64,000 nucleotides of DNA from Dendrolimus kikuchii (GCA_019925095.2 CM034412.1:434001-498000); one strand, 5' to 3'; counted from the first letter of the stretch, positions 1 through 10,530 are shown. The notes: generated by a model from the letters alone, not told the origin. Numbers and translations are program-made.

Positions 1-488
1 TTTATATTTTGTCTATGTAGTATTTGGCAATTACGCTTTTCTTTTGTTCTTTCTTTCTTTCTGTTTGTCTCCTCTGCGGAACCCTTCATACGTCGTGTAA
101 TGCCACCCACTTGCCCAATGTTTTCGGATTATAACCTTCAAAATAATTTTCCTTGTCTCATTATCTTCGATCGTTCGATATGACTGCCTAAACCCTAATT
201 CTTTCGAACGTGAAGCAAGTTGACACTGTAATTTCACGTCGCGACGTGCCTTGGGAAATCTAGCGCATGGAAAGTAAAATTCATCAGAAATCCCATTCGT
301 TATAAGACTTGAGGACGTAACGTGGCCGCGTTGTGATTTGATTTTGGCGAAGGTGACATATTTTTTCGGACGACATGCGAAACTCTTGCTAAATATTCGT
401 TTACTAGCTGTTACTCACTGCTTTGCTTGCATAGATATTGAATTGTCATGGTTTGAGCAAAGTTTCTACATTAACATCCAACATTTTC
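1..488. other. No recognisable feature
   Basis: AT-rich sequence with no repeat family shared with the rest of the window. A 68-codon open frame on the minus strand (31-237) has no recognisable domain, no Kozak-like context that I can defend, and no splice structure I can support, so it is not called. Confidence 0.4.
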
Positions 489-790
489 ATCCGTGTAGGA
501 ACGGAGAATGAATACAATTTCCTGCGTTGGGGCGGCCTGTCGTAAGAGGCGACAAAACAACCCACAGCCAGATGGTAAGGCATTTGCCCGACTGGATGGC
601 TCCCACCCCTGTTCTAGAGTATGTCGCCATAACAACCTTGAGTTGTGTTCCGGCATTAGTGACCAGGTTCCAGTCTCCCTTAAGAGAGCAGCAGCAATTT
701 TGGTGTTGCAAATGTCCATAGGCGATGGTAACCGCTTTCCATAAAGTGGGCCGTCTGCCTGTCTGCTGATCTCCTGCAATAAAAAAAAAA
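489..790 (+). mobile_element. RetB retroposon, near full length
   Basis: It begins with the family 5' end (ATCCGTG, here with TAGGAACGG), contains the conserved GCGGCCTGTCGTAAGAGG and TTAAGAGAGCAGCAG blocks, and ends CTCCTGCAAT plus a run of ten or more A. The poly(A) end indicates retroposition. I see no tRNA-type box B, so calling it a SINE is tentative; it could be a LINE-derived tail. Open frames across it occur on both strands and are shadows without protein meaning. A weak flanking match (TTAACATCC / TTAACAACC) may be a decayed TSD. Confidence 0.75.
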
Positions 791-885
791 TTAACAACCT
801 TAGGGATCGAACTTCCAAAAAATCCGATAAATTTGTATATTTATTGCTAACCAGAAGCAGGTTTTTTTTATTGCATGAGTTCAGC

Positions 886-1080
886 TACCCCCCCCCCCCC
901 CCCCCAATGCTGGGGGACTACACCCATAGTTGGTCAGCGAGTCCACCGGAATCGTAGGTAGGTTGTACTACCGACCATTTCCCCATGCACCGCTCTGGGA
1001 ACGCTCCTCTCCGCCGAGCATGCTCTCGTTTCGGAGGCCAAGATCCACTTTGGGTCGCTGAGCTAACGGAGTAAGTAAGT
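886..1080. mobile_element. Small GC-rich insert in RetB, poly(C) at one end
   Basis: About 195 bp lies between the two halves of a RetB copy. One end is an 18 bp C run (888-905) and the other is a short AGTAAGTAAGT tract. The body (GGGGGACTACACCCATAGTTG onwards) is far more GC-rich than its surroundings and has no second copy in the window. The duplicated ATGARTTCAGC and the short tandem tail fit a retroposon. Its family is not recognised. Confidence 0.45.
888..905. repeat. Poly(C) homopolymer, 18 bp
   Basis: Uninterrupted C run at the edge of the insert in the RetB copy. Runs of this length are prone to assembly and sequencing error. Confidence 0.9.
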
Positions 1081-1217
1081 ATGAATTCAGCAAACTGGCA
1101 GACGGCCCAGCTGATGGAAAGTGGTTACCATCGCCTATGGACATTTGCAGCACCAAAGGTGCTATGTGTAACGCGGGCGGCCGCTAGTAATGAATAAACA
1201 CGGAAAGTCGCATGTCA

Positions 1218-1527
1218 TTTTTTTTATTGCAGGAGTTCCGCAGACAGGCAGACGACCCGCTTGATGGAAAGCGGTTACCATCGTCTATGGACATTTGTAA
1301 CACCAAAGGTGCTACAAATGCGCTGCTGCTCTCTTAAAGGAGACTGGAATCTGGTCACTAATGCCGAACACAACACAAGGTTGTTATGGCGTCATACTCT
1401 AGAACAGGGGTGGTCGCCATCCAGTCGGGTAAATACCCTAGCACCTGGCTGTGGGCTGTTTAGTCGCCTCTTACGACAGGCCGCCCGGCCGCAGGAAATT
1501 GTATTCTTTCTCCGTTCCTGCACGGAT
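1218..1527 (-). mobile_element. RetB retroposon, full length
   Basis: Poly(T) at 1218 followed by ATTGCAGGAGTTC, with all internal blocks present and the 5' end at CTGCACGGAT. A 5 bp ATGTC flanks both sides and is a possible TSD. The 105-codon plus-strand frame through it is antisense to the element. Confidence 0.8.
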
Positions 1528-2784
1528 AAAAATGTCGTACAGAAGTCTAGCATTTCAACCAAAATAAAACAAATTTAAACTTTCCGCATTATTTCAGCAC
1601 GGAGCTGAAAGGGCTCAGATTTATTACTGTCACACTTAATATTATTTATCATGCTGAAAAAAAATGTGTTTTTGAAATTAATTCATGAACACTTGTCATG
1701 AGAATTGTCCTCGAAGTTTACCAAGATTAATAGCCGTGTTATTTTACAGGACTACAAGGATTTATGTCGGTGGCCACCAGTTTCGCCCTCATAGTCGTAC
1801 CATGATATAAATACTTATATATGCCTACTGTATGCGCGGATCCGAAGTTAAACAAAAAACCTCTGATATTTCGTACATACGAAACCGCTGAAATTAATTG
1901 TATAAATTTGTTGCCTTCAGTTGTTGTGTAAATGTTTGTTGAATAATGAATAATGAAGGCTCACCCAAACTGTCCAAACACTATGTCCGCCTTGGTCTTC
2001 AGATGTGTATATCTTGGACATATCTGGAAACCAGCTCAATTAATCACTCCCACCAAATTCAGTATTGTTCAGGGCGGCCGCCATTTAATATAAGCTCATC
2101 AACTCACTGCACTTGTCAAAGTCCATTATTTCTTACATGTCTATCGTCTTTACTCCTTAGACACAATGTTCCTGTCTCATAATGAAGACCTGGTATCAGC
2201 TTTAGGTGCAAACCTCAAATGACTGAATCATAACGTTCAATTGTAAACAAACCAAAGAGTATATACCCATTTCATACAAATCCTATATAAACAGAGTGAG
2301 ACAACAACAATAAATCGTTTCGTTTCAAATTCAAAATACCACGTCAAAACGAATCCGACGACGCAAAATGGCGGCATCTTCCGTCGACCATAAAGATTAA
2401 TTGGGGGGACAGAGATAGATATACATACATTCCAGTATAAAAAAAGAGAAGGAAATAAGTATGTATCAAGAATGTGTGTGTGAAGTTTGTCTTAAAAGTC
2501 ATTGTTCAACATTAAATAATAAACACCATTCAACCGAAAATCTATCTCAAAAACTACTCACAGATCTTGCTCAAACCGATTTTTATTGAAAGTTGAGGGC
2601 TTATATCACGTTATTGTCTTACATTTAAAAAGTCATGAAATAACATAATTCAGATTTTTCAAAATCTGACCACAGATAACACTTAATTATGTACTCTAAT
2701 AAACAAATTAACTTTCAGTTACATTTATAAAGAATAATTAAGATTTTTTATTAAAACATTACACTTAGTAACATATGTATGTAT
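1528..2784. other. No recognisable feature
   Basis: Mostly AT-rich unique sequence. An open frame at 1946-2182 has no recognisable motif. A small GC-rich spot (GGCGGCCGCC near 2070) stands alone. No copy of any window repeat family is visible. Confidence 0.4.
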
Positions 2785-2788
2785 GTAT

Positions 2789-3258
2789 TGTTACGAGTTG
2801 TAGGACTCGAATTAAAATGCCGTTAGAATTACTATAGAATTTATTCGAACTATACAAACACGTATAACATAGGTACAAATGTAACTGAACACAACCAGTG
2901 CATACGTAATGCACGATTCAATAACACGCGCAAAGTCCGTCACTAAATAGATTGCCGAATGTACACAAGTCTTGCCTCGCGGCTGGTTATTGCTCGACTG
3001 ACGATCTCTCCATTGGGCCATTGCTTTATACTGAACCGATACAATATGTCTGTCCGACCGCGTGAACCGAATTTCTTAGAATCAGTCCGACACACCTGGC
3101 TAATGCTATAAAAAATTACAATACACAATGGGCTGTTTTCTAATCACATATTTTAAACACAAAGTAAAAAAAAGAAGTCCAAATGCAGAAAGGTAATAAA
3201 GTGTGTTTTTATCGTATGCAGGTGTGAATCCACTTTTGTCGGCGTGTAGGTTGTAACA
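2789..3258 (-). mobile_element. LTR-A solo LTR
   Basis: The 470 bp unit is bounded by TGTTAC and GTAACA and flanked by a 4 bp GTAT on each side. Read on the minus strand it carries a TATA box (CAGTATAAAGCAATGG) and a downstream AATAAA-type signal before the GAGTCC...CTCGTAACA end, the usual order in an LTR. No primer-binding site, gag or pol adjoins, so it is a solo LTR. The 4 bp TSD suggests a Ty3/gypsy-type integrase. Confidence 0.85.
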
Positions 3259-3329
3259 GTATATTAGGGTACTGAAGTCATTTTGGTAAAAACGGAACTG
3301 ATAGACTGACCATATTACTTTGACATTCA

Positions 3330-3472
3330 AATTTAAATTCAAGTTCAAAAGTTTTATTCAAAGTAATTCCACTGTATAACACCTTTTGAAGGTTATAAAA
3401 GGTCATACGTATAAGTTAAAATTTGATTTTACTTCTGTGTTATTGCTGTTAAGGAGAAGAAGCGGCAATTTA
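3330..3472 (-). mobile_element. 3' end of a non-LTR retrotransposon (TTTGAATAAAACTTTTGAA tail)
   Basis: The reverse complement runs GCCGCTTCTTCTCC, then a spacer, then TTTGAATAAAACTTTTGAA and an AT-rich tail. The same layout recurs at 6820-6995 and 31378-31850. It contains no coding sequence and fits a Jockey-like LINE 3' untranslated end. Confidence 0.6.
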
Positions 3473-3517
3473 TAATATTAAAATGGGCTAGTATGGATTC
3501 TCTATTAAATGCTTTTT

Positions 3518-3690
3518 TAACCGACTTTAAAAAGAAGGAAGAGGTTATTTTTTTTAAATGTCCAACCATTTTTTTTTGTTGTTTCTGAACCGATTTTGAT
3601 CATTCTTTTAGCGTTGGATTTAGTTTACAATAGTCTTCTGTTATTTTACTTTAAAGTTGGTTAAAAAAAGAGTCAAAAGGTATGTAAGAA
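3518..3690. repeat. Fragment of the AACCGACTTC repeat family
   Basis: Contains AACCGACTTTAAAAAGAAGG and CTGAACCGATTTTGATC, matching the ends of the longer copies at 11973-12660 and 42560-43570. Too short to classify. Confidence 0.5.
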
Positions 3691-3953
3691 AATTCTTATC
3701 TTCATTTCCTTTAACCGTAATCGAGTTAGACGAAGCAGCGAGGTGAGATTAAAAGACAATAACCCTCTGCTTGTTTTTCTTCTTTTGATTAAATTCATTT
3801 GACGCGCGTTGGATTTCCCCAGGCGTCTGCGTGACGCCATTCTCTTCAAGGGAATTGTTTATACACGAAAAAATTAACCCTACCTTCGTTGTGGCTTTTT
3901 AGTAATAGAGTTTGTATCATTTAAATAAATATCTAAATTTTAATTTAACCTTA

Positions 3954-4702
3954 CTATCTGTGCCCGCGACGTCGTCCGCGTGGAATTTGCTTTCAAAACC
4001 CTCTGATTTTGAAACATTCTTCATTGGTGCTCCGCTCCTATTGGTTTTAGCGTGATGATATATAGCCTATAGCCTTCCTCGATAAATGGGCTAGCTAACA
4101 CTGAAAGAATTTTTCAAATCAGACCAGTAGTTCCTGAGATTATAGTATATTTGGCTACAACACTAATACTTACATTTTAAATATCGCGATATCTTTTAAA
4201 TGAAACGTCCGAGTTGAATAATTCAAAAAGTTATAGAAAGGTATTGAATTCGTCTTGAATATGGAGTAATTTATTTTGATGAGAATTAATACCAAGGTAC
4301 AAAATAAAGAGTTTTTGAAGCGACGGCATTTTAATTATTTAAAAAAATAAAAGAAAACACTTATTGTGAGATAACTACAATAGTTAGACATATGGTTACG
4401 CGATATTTTTTTTAGACAATTATATGTTCTGCAAAGTGGTAGTACATTGTTTTGTTCTATAATCAATAGTTTTCGCAGCGCACGCCGTGTAAGGATTTTT
4501 TAGGGTCATTTTTTTACACCTTGGGTTACATTATTGGACTTTTAGTAAGGATCCCTAATTTTTTTGAAAATATAATATAGCCTTCCTCGATAAATGTACT
4601 ATTCAACACTGAAAGAATTTTTCAAATCGGACCAGCGGTTCTTGAGAGTAGCGCGTTTAAACAAACAAACAAAACTCTTCAGCTTCATAATATTAGTATA
4701 GA
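3954..4702 (-). mobile_element. HelA, non-autonomous Helitron, full length (~750 bp)
   Basis: On the minus strand it starts TCTATACTAATATTATGAAG and ends GCGGACGACGTCGCGGGCACAG followed by ATAGT, a mutated CTAGT. The GCG...CGC pairing just before the end is a typical Helitron 3' hairpin, and no TSD is present. It aligns along its whole length with 28804-29553. Both copies contain the ~75 bp block TCTGATTTGAAAAATTC...GGAAGGCTATAGG twice. No Rep/helicase is encoded. Confidence 0.75.
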
Positions 4703-4924
4703 TATACAATACCATAAACATTACTTAAGTAATTAGATATAATACTAATTTAATAGAAAAATTCAATCAAATACTAAAACTAAAGTATATTATGAAAAAT
4801 AAACCTAAAATTAAAAACTAGAACTAAATAAAAAATTATAGATAAAATATTGGCCCTGTCACTTAAACATTCCCGTTTCCAAAAGGCTGGCGACGTTACC
4901 ACGTTGAATAGTAATACTTAGCCT

Positions 4925-5110
4925 TTGGGAAAAACCAAATTAAAAAGTATCTTTAGTACGTTTTAACGGTTTTATTTGATTTTCTTTATGTCGACGTTTA
5001 GGCCACTTCTCAGTAGCCGTCATCACGGAATACAGATGTCAAGTGTCAATGAAAAAACCCTTTAAAACGTACTAGTCGCGAAAACATAAGAAAATATTAT
5101 AAAAAATATC
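4925..5110 (-). repeat. Diverged Penelope-like (PLE) terminal fragment
   Basis: Carries TACGTTTTAACGGTTTTA, GTCGACGTTTAGGCCACTT, the GCCGTCATCACGG block and a final TAGTCGCGAAAACATAAG, all diverged versions of the PLE terminal sequence at 13791-14491. The inverted TAAAACGTA arms remain visible. Confidence 0.55.
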
Positions 5111-5139
5111 TTGCTTAAAAAGGGATTTAAAAAAAAATG

Positions 5140-5694
5140 TTATTATTAACAACTCTACGGACTCGAGTTCCGTACCCTTTTTACAACTTAATTTCTAGAT
5201 TTAATTTTTTGAATTTACATACATACATACATAACTTCACGCCAGTTCCCTTGCGGGGTAGGCACGAACAACAGAGTGCCATTTAGGCTTATTCTTACAC
5301 ACCTCACTTGCCTCTTTGACATTCATAACTCTTGTCATGCACACTCGTCTGTTCTTAAGGCTCCTGACATCACCTTCTGCTAGTACACGATCAATTTGAT
5401 CATGGAAGGTGTGTCGTGGCCTTCCACGACTTCTGCATCTTCTTTTTGAATTTAACACGCTTATTAGTTATTTTGGTTCTTGTGTGTGACATTAATTCGT
5501 TGATTTTTGTGCTGAGGTGTATGTATCTTACGAATAACTTATTACATTAATTTATTCTAGTTTTAATACTAAACTTATACTAATGTAGAGTGTATCTGTT
5601 ACATGCTGGTGTTGTGAGGAAGTGCATGTGCAGTGTGGGCCTTATATCTATACTTATATATATTGTCCTATCTAGTGCCATGTGTGTCTTTTTA
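5140..5694. repeat. Two-copy unclassified repeat, interrupted by RTE-T
   Basis: The flanks 5140-5217 and 5443-5694 match the reverse complement of 34573-34888 closely (CTCTACGGACTCGAG, TGCTGGTGTTGTGAGGAAG, GGCCTTATATCTATAC). The copy at 34.6 kb lacks the RTE-T segment and shows the original target. No terminal inverted repeat was identified, so the class is unknown. Confidence 0.65.
5218..5442 (-). mobile_element. RTE-T 5'-truncated LINE tail with 12 bp TSD
   Basis: It encodes, on the minus strand, the C-terminal end of the RTE-T polyprotein (GRPRHTFHDQIDRVLAEGDV to AYPARELA, then stop). Four to five bases after the stop the (ATGT)n tail begins. TTTTTGAATTTA is present at 5206-5217 and 5443-5454 and occurs once in the uninterrupted homologue (34813-34824, reverse complement), which proves the TSD. 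The copy is inert, having lost the 5' end and the catalytic domains. Confidence 0.9.
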
Positions 5695-5869
5695 AAAAAG
5701 GATATTACACTATTGAAGAATATTTCAATGATAAAACTTAATTTACATAGCAGCTCGCTCCAGCCTCTTATACAATCGTCTGTATAAAATTTTAATTTTA
5801 CCAAACCTGTAAGGAATTTATGGAGATATATTGCAGTACAAAGTTTTATCACGTCTTGTCATTATTATA

Positions 5870-6030
5870 CATACATACATAACTTCACGCCAGTTCTCTT
5901 TCGGGATAGGCACGAACAACGGAGCGCCATTTAGGCTTATTCTTACACACCTCACTCGCTTCTTTGACATTCATAGCTCTTGTCATGCACGCTCGTCTGT
6001 TCTTAAGGCTCCTGACATCACCTTCTGCTC
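5870..6030 (-). mobile_element. RTE-T tail, 161 bp, 12 bp TSD
   Basis: (CATA)n tail and AACTTCACGCCAG 3' end, extending only to CACCTTCTGCTC. GTCATTATTATA flanks it at 5858-5869 and 6031-6042. It lies about 400 bp from the preceding RTE-T copy in the same orientation. Confidence 0.9.
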
Positions 6031-6209
6031 GTCATTATTATAACAATAATAATATACTTCTTTCCTCGTACTGTGTCTTTGTTTTACTGAGCTTGCACTG
6101 TTTGCTACGACTCCATTAATTATCCAAAAAGTGATTCTGTAACATACTTCTGTATAAAACTTATAAAAAAAGAGCTTGAGATATAAATACGAGTAGAATG
6201 TGAAATATA

Positions 6210-6795
6210 ATTGTGATATAGAGAGGGATGTAAGGAGAAGAATAAATGTAGCATGGCTGAAGTGGAGACAGGAGACAGGTAACCGGTGTGACGTGCGACA
6301 AACTAATGCCACTGAAACTAAAAGGTCAAATATATAAATCTATCATACGACCAGTCATGCTATACGGGTCGGAATGTTGGGCCACTAAAGTGATAAACTA
6401 CAAACGTCTCCACTCAGCTGAGATGAGAATGTTGAGATGGATGTGTGGTGTCACAAGAATGGATAAGGTGAGAAATGAGTACATAAGAGGATCTTTGAAA
6501 GTTGCACCTGTGACAGAAAAATTGAGAGGAAGAAGATTAAGTTGGTATGGGCATATAATGAGGAGGGATGAAAGTCACGTGACAAAAAGAATGTTATACT
6601 ACAAGATCGATGGGTACAAATTTAAAGGTAGACCAAAAAAAAGATGGATGGATTGTGTGAAGGATGACATGATGATATGCGGTGTGACAGAAGGGGTATG
6701 TCAGAATAGAAGAGTGTGGAAGGAAAAGACATATTGTGCCGACCCCAAGTAATTGGGATATGGTGAAAGAAAAGAGAGAGAGAATGTGACATATA
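6210..6795 (+). pseudogene. RTE-clade reverse transcriptase C-terminal fragment (second LINE family)
   Basis: The open frame 6288-6752 encodes a 154-residue stretch with PVMLYGSECWATK, RMLRWMCGVTRMDKVRNEY, SWYGHIMRR and GRPKKRWMDCVKDDM, ending KTYCADPK. This order is characteristic of the region downstream of the RT domain in insect RTE-type LINEs. Upstream codons (RRRINVAWLKWRQETG) belong to the same protein but in another frame, so a frameshift lies near 6280. The YADD-containing RT core and the endonuclease are absent. It differs from RTE-T and is not a host gene. A purine-rich GAGAGAGAG tract lies near the 3' end. Confidence 0.85.
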
Positions 6796-6819
6796 AAGAA
6801 AAACAATTTTTAGCTAGGC

Positions 6820-6998
6820 GCGTTACTATAAAGTTTCTTGCCGCTTCTTCTCCTTTACAGCAATAACACGTTGCGAAGCGGTGTACATAGAATAGGAAGT
6901 AAAATTTAATTTTTGACTTATATGTATGGCCTTCAAAAAGTGTTCTTCAGTGGAACGTATTTTGAATAAAACTTTTGAATTTTATTTGAATATTTTTT
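6820..6998 (+). mobile_element. LINE 3' end (TTTGAATAAAACTTTTGAA tail)
   Basis: AAGTTTCTTGCCGCTTCTTC, CACGTTGCGAAGCGG, then TTTTGAATAAAACTTTTGAA and an ATTTGAA-rich tail. It matches 3330-3472 in the other orientation. The inverted CCGCTTC...GAAGCGG could form a hairpin. Confidence 0.6.
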
Positions 6999-7280
6999 TT
7001 ACATTCAATACGGTCCATTAGTAAAGTAGATTTTTTATAAATTTATTTTTCAATATACTTACATTCATATACATGAACCATGAAGCACAGACACCCCATG
7101 TGTTTACTCCTGCCGCCGAGAGTCGTGTAAAATAAATACGTAATGACATTTTGAAAATGAATTTACCCAATATTAATGTCAAAAATAGGAGCAGAGGCAA
7201 GAAATTGTTGTCAAGTAAGCGGATACAGTAGGAAGTCAGACTTTAGGAGTTTACTATGGGCATATTCAATATATTTTCAC

Positions 7281-7981
7281 TAGGGATGGGCCGAATGTGG
7301 TTTGAACCGAATACGAACTTCGGCCGAACATTCGGTTAAAACAAAAAAATCGGCCGAATTTCGATTTAATTTCGCCACGCTTTCTCAAAAGCAACATATC
7401 GGAACCTGTTGATAACGTCAAGTTGATAACACCGAAGTTTTGGCTTTTTTACACCATAACCTGCCGCTAGTAAGTATAAGTAGGTGAATAAAAGAATAGA
7501 TTTTTAGACCTTTGATTGAAGTAAATCATCATTTCATAATGTTTAAATCGTAAAAAGTGATTTCAATCAAAATTAAAGTTATAATTGCTGATGTCTCTTA
7601 GACATATTTTTTTTTAATTCAAATTACGCATTGTTATTAAGCAGTTGCACTACTTACTGATATTTCTTAGAGGAATAATAAGTTTATTTTATTTTAGGCA
7701 AAGACTCAATCAAGAATTAATTTCATTTACTTATATCACATTGCACGCTAAGATTTGCATGTTTCTAAGTAAAATAAATGACCATGAGTATATAGATGCC
7801 AATTTCTATATTACGGTTATAGTAGATATGATTTCTATTAACTTCAGTCAAAATAGTGCAAGTAGGTAATTTACTTTTTCCTTGCACCGAATGTTCGGCA
7901 TTTAAACCGAGTTTCGACCGAATGCGGAAGTTCGGCTCAAGCTGCCGAAATTCGGTCAGGACGAATTTCGGCCCGTCCCTA
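7281..7981. mobile_element. Non-autonomous hAT element, 701 bp, 8 bp TSD
   Basis: Terminal inverted repeats begin TAGGGATGGGCCGAA on the left and TAGGGACGGGCCGAA on the right, and ATTTTCAC flanks both ends (7273-7280, 7982-7989). Eight-base TSDs and this style of TIR are established hallmarks of hAT transposons. Both ends are crowded with CCGAA/TTCGG motifs, at least six within about 100 bp on each side, which may be subterminal transposase-binding sites. The interior is AT-rich with no transposase frame, so mobility would depend on an enzyme supplied from elsewhere. Confidence 0.88.
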
Positions 7982-8119
7982 ATTTTCACGGTTTTGTATG
8001 ACTGTTAAAAAGAAAATTGAAAGTAGCACATTAGTTGGGTTGTGGCGGATTGGTGCAATGAAGAAGATCATAGGACTTCATTTCAAGTTGAATTATTAAA
8101 TTTTTGGTTTTACAATATA

Positions 8120-8276
8120 CATACATACATACATAACTTCACGCCAGGTCCCTTGCGGGGTAGGCACGGACAACAGAGCGCCATTCAGGCTTATTTTTAC
8201 ACAGCTCACTTGCTTCTTTGACATTCATAGCTCTTGTCATGCACGCTCGTCTGTTGTTAAGGCTCCTGATAACTCC
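8120..8276 (-). mobile_element. RTE-T tail, 157 bp, 12 bp TSD
   Basis: (CATA)n then AACTTCACGCCAGG. It is truncated within the codons around the ACMTRAMNVKEA block. TTTTACAATATA flanks it at 8108-8119 and 8277-8288. Confidence 0.9.
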
Positions 8277-8405
8277 TTTTACAATATAATACAGAAAATA
8301 ATTTCGAGTAGCTATCATCGGCATGACAATGTCAATAGAATGTCAAAATGTATAGAAACTTAAGCGTATAAAAATTTTGACCTACAGGCTATTTTTTTTT
8401 TATTG

Positions 8406-8825
8406 TGTTACGAGCTACACAGGACTCGAATTAAAATGCCGTTGGAATTACTATAGAGTTTATTTGAACTGTACAAACACATATAAAACAGGTACAAATA
8501 TACTAGATACAACCAGTAGCACTACTTGCTACAATCTGCATGCTCAATAACACGCGTAAAGTCCGTCACTACATCGCTTGTTGAATGTACACCTCTTGTT
8601 GGTATTGTAAACGTCGCTCGACTGCCGATCTCTCCGTTCGGACATCCCTTAATGCTCAGCTTACAATGTGTCACGACCGGGTAAACAAAGATTTCCACGA
8701 ACCACACCTGCGCCTCTGTCGACGCTATTCCCAGAAAACATAATTCTGCACATCTGCAGGATTATGCCTGCGAACAGCCACAAACAAGTACAATAACAAT
8801 AGGCTATTTTACAATTGCAACTTCC
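8406..8825 (-). mobile_element. LTR-A solo LTR, variant subtype, one end missing
   Basis: Starts TGTTACGAGCTACACAGGAC and follows the family through CGCGTAAAGTCCGTCACTAC and GCCGATCTCTCCG. The last part (GCCTGCGAACAGCCACAAAC, CAATAGGCTATTTT) matches the 54728-55242 subtype rather than the common one. The terminal GTAACA is lost at about 8825, so no TSD can be assigned. Confidence 0.75.
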
Positions 8826-8889
8826 CGAAAACTCTTCGTCGAACTTCGTACGGCCATATTTTTTGAATTCCTAAAAAAACTAAATCACC

Positions 8890-9065
8890 AAAATCGGTCC
8901 AGGTGATTAGGAGGATTCTAGAGACCGATCTCAGCGCCACCTACCGGTTCCAATTGTGAATCTAAACCATCCCGGGACCCACTAAAACACCCACAAAATT
9001 TCATCAAAATCGGTAAAGTCGTTCTCAAGTTATGCGCGTACATACATTTCTATGATTCATTTTTA
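8890..9065 (-). mobile_element. HelB-like Helitron fragment
   Basis: Contains the internal HelB blocks CAGCGCCACCTACCGG, AAAATCGGTCCAGGTG and TTTCATCAAAATCGGT but lacks both recognisable ends. Confidence 0.5.
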
Positions 9066-9352
9066 TACATAAGATAAGTGTAACAATACTGTAGAAACAT
9101 AATGAATATTAAAATTAATTATAGAATACACACGTATATGAAATATTTGTTACGTAAATCTCGATCACCAGCAATAAAGCGACAATAAACAGGAAATTGG
9201 GTCAATTAGAGCAAAATGTTTAAATGTCAGCAAGTCGCTTACGTATTGAATTATGCAAATTCGAAGGTTATTTATAGACGTCTACTATTTGTCTATTTGG
9301 TAATGAAGCACTAAAAAACATTGAATTTTAAAAAATAAAAATTATGTATACA

Positions 9353-9545
9353 CTAGCGACCCCGGCAGACGTTGTTCTGCGCTGAAAAATAAAAGTGTAG
9401 ATCCCGATTCCAGCGCCACCTACCGGGTCCGATTGTAGATCTAAACCATTCTCGAATCCACTTGGACACATAAAGAATTTCATCAAAATCGGTCCAACCG
9501 CTTAGGAGTTCAGTCACATACACGTATAGAAGAATTATACACATA
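9353..9545 (-). mobile_element. HelB Helitron copy
   Basis: The minus-strand 3' end is at CTAG (9353-9356) with the CCCGGCAGACGTTGTTCTG hairpin region inside it. The 5' end near 9545 is indistinct. It contains CAGCGCCACCTACCGGGTCC. Confidence 0.65.
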
Positions 9546-10226
9546 AAAAGCATGGGTATGTTGTTTGTTTGAAAATTTCAAAAAGACCTGTGACATGTGA
9601 TAAACGGTGGCATCCAAAAAAGGGTGAGACTCGAAGTATGCCGCCATCTATTTGATGCTTACGTAACTTAGTTGACAGCAGTACTCATACTTACCGACTT
9701 ATTGGTTAAAAGAAATCAATATCTTTTTATTATAAATTAAAATGAAACCTCCCCTTTGTCCTAAGCTGGAACAAACCCAGCAAAATGATAAAGATATCAT
9801 CAAATTTGGTTGAGTAGTTTCGGAGTTCGTCGCGGTCAAACACTGTGACAGGGAATTTATATATATTTAGAAGAATATAGAATGCTACAAGAAGAAAATA
9901 TTGAAAAAATGGTAATTTCATTATTCACTTCGTATCAACTTCAAAATATAGAAAATATTATTTATTTGCATTTTATTCACACTTGAAGTCGGTTAATTTT
10001 GGCTAGAAATTTTTTATACCACCATATATATCACATTCATGTCAAACTTCATCCATATAACTGTTATATATTATACTAACTGATACCCACCCGCTTCGCG
10101 TGCCGTAAATCCGTTCTTAGCTGACCTCTACTTGTCGAAAGGAAGGTCCATAGCAAATTTCAAGTCTATACGAATTATAGTTCCCGAGATAACGTGATGA
10201 GTTACTATATACGTGGATTTCAATTA
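9546..10226. other. Low-complexity gap with Helitron-like scraps
   Basis: 9725-9870 holds a diverged HelB-like piece (AAAGATATCATCAAATTTGG, GTCGCGGTCAAACACTGTGAC). 10078-10226 holds a second type (ACTAACTGATACCCACCCGC, GATAACGTGATGAGTTAC). Nothing else is recognisable. Confidence 0.4.
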
Positions 10227-10434
10227 TCTTAATATATATAAATTACGTGTCACGTTGTTTGTCCGCGATGGACTCCTAAACTACTTGACCGATTTTAATC
10301 AAATTTGCACACCGTGTGCAGTTTGATCCGACGTAAAAGATAGGATAGCTTACATTTGGACCCGGTAGGTGGCGCTGCAATCGGGTCCTAAATTTTATTT
10401 CTTCAGGGCAGAACAACTTCTGCCGGGACAGATA

Positions 10435-10435
<1 letters not shown>
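10227..10435 (+). mobile_element. HelB Helitron, full length (209 bp)
   Basis: Begins TCTTAATATATATAAATTAC after an A and ends CTGCCGGGACAGATAG before a T, the last four bases being a mutated CTAG. GGCAG...CTGCC forms the 3' hairpin a few bases from the end. No TSD, consistent with insertion between A and T. A long (TA)n array follows directly. Confidence 0.75.
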
Positions 10436-10528
<93 letters not shown>

Positions 10529-10530
10529 GT
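10436..10530. repeat. (TA)n microsatellite, ~95 bp
   Basis: Nearly pure TA dinucleotides between a HelB 3' end and a truncated RetB copy. Confidence 0.9.

Larger units (their letters stand above)
861..1167 (-). mobile_element. RetB copy interrupted by a poly(C)-bounded insert
   Basis: The poly(T) start and TTGCATGAGTTCAGC (861-885) break off and resume at 1083-1167 with GAATTCAGCAAACTGGCAGACG and the downstream block. The two breakpoints share a near-perfect ATGARTTCAGC, as expected of a TSD around an inserted segment. The copy is also truncated at its 5' end near 1167. Confidence 0.65.

Noticed and set aside
31..237. 68-codon minus-strand ORF near the left edge
   Set aside because: Length and composition are compatible with chance. 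The window edge prevents checking for continuation.
508..818. Open frames of 75-130 codons reading ...RPVVRGD... or ...LRQAA...QEIVFFLRSCTD... recurring in many places
   Set aside because: They lie on both strands of RetB copies in several frames and vary by frameshift between copies. They are shadows of a non-coding retroposon.
5218..5240. Tandem CATA arrays as a CRISPR-like or satellite array
   Set aside because: They are the (ATGT)n 3' tails of RTE-T copies, with no spacer-repeat structure.
6288..6752. 154-codon intact ORF as a host gene
   Set aside because: Its motif order is the post-RT region of RTE-type LINE proteins, with a frameshifted upstream continuation.
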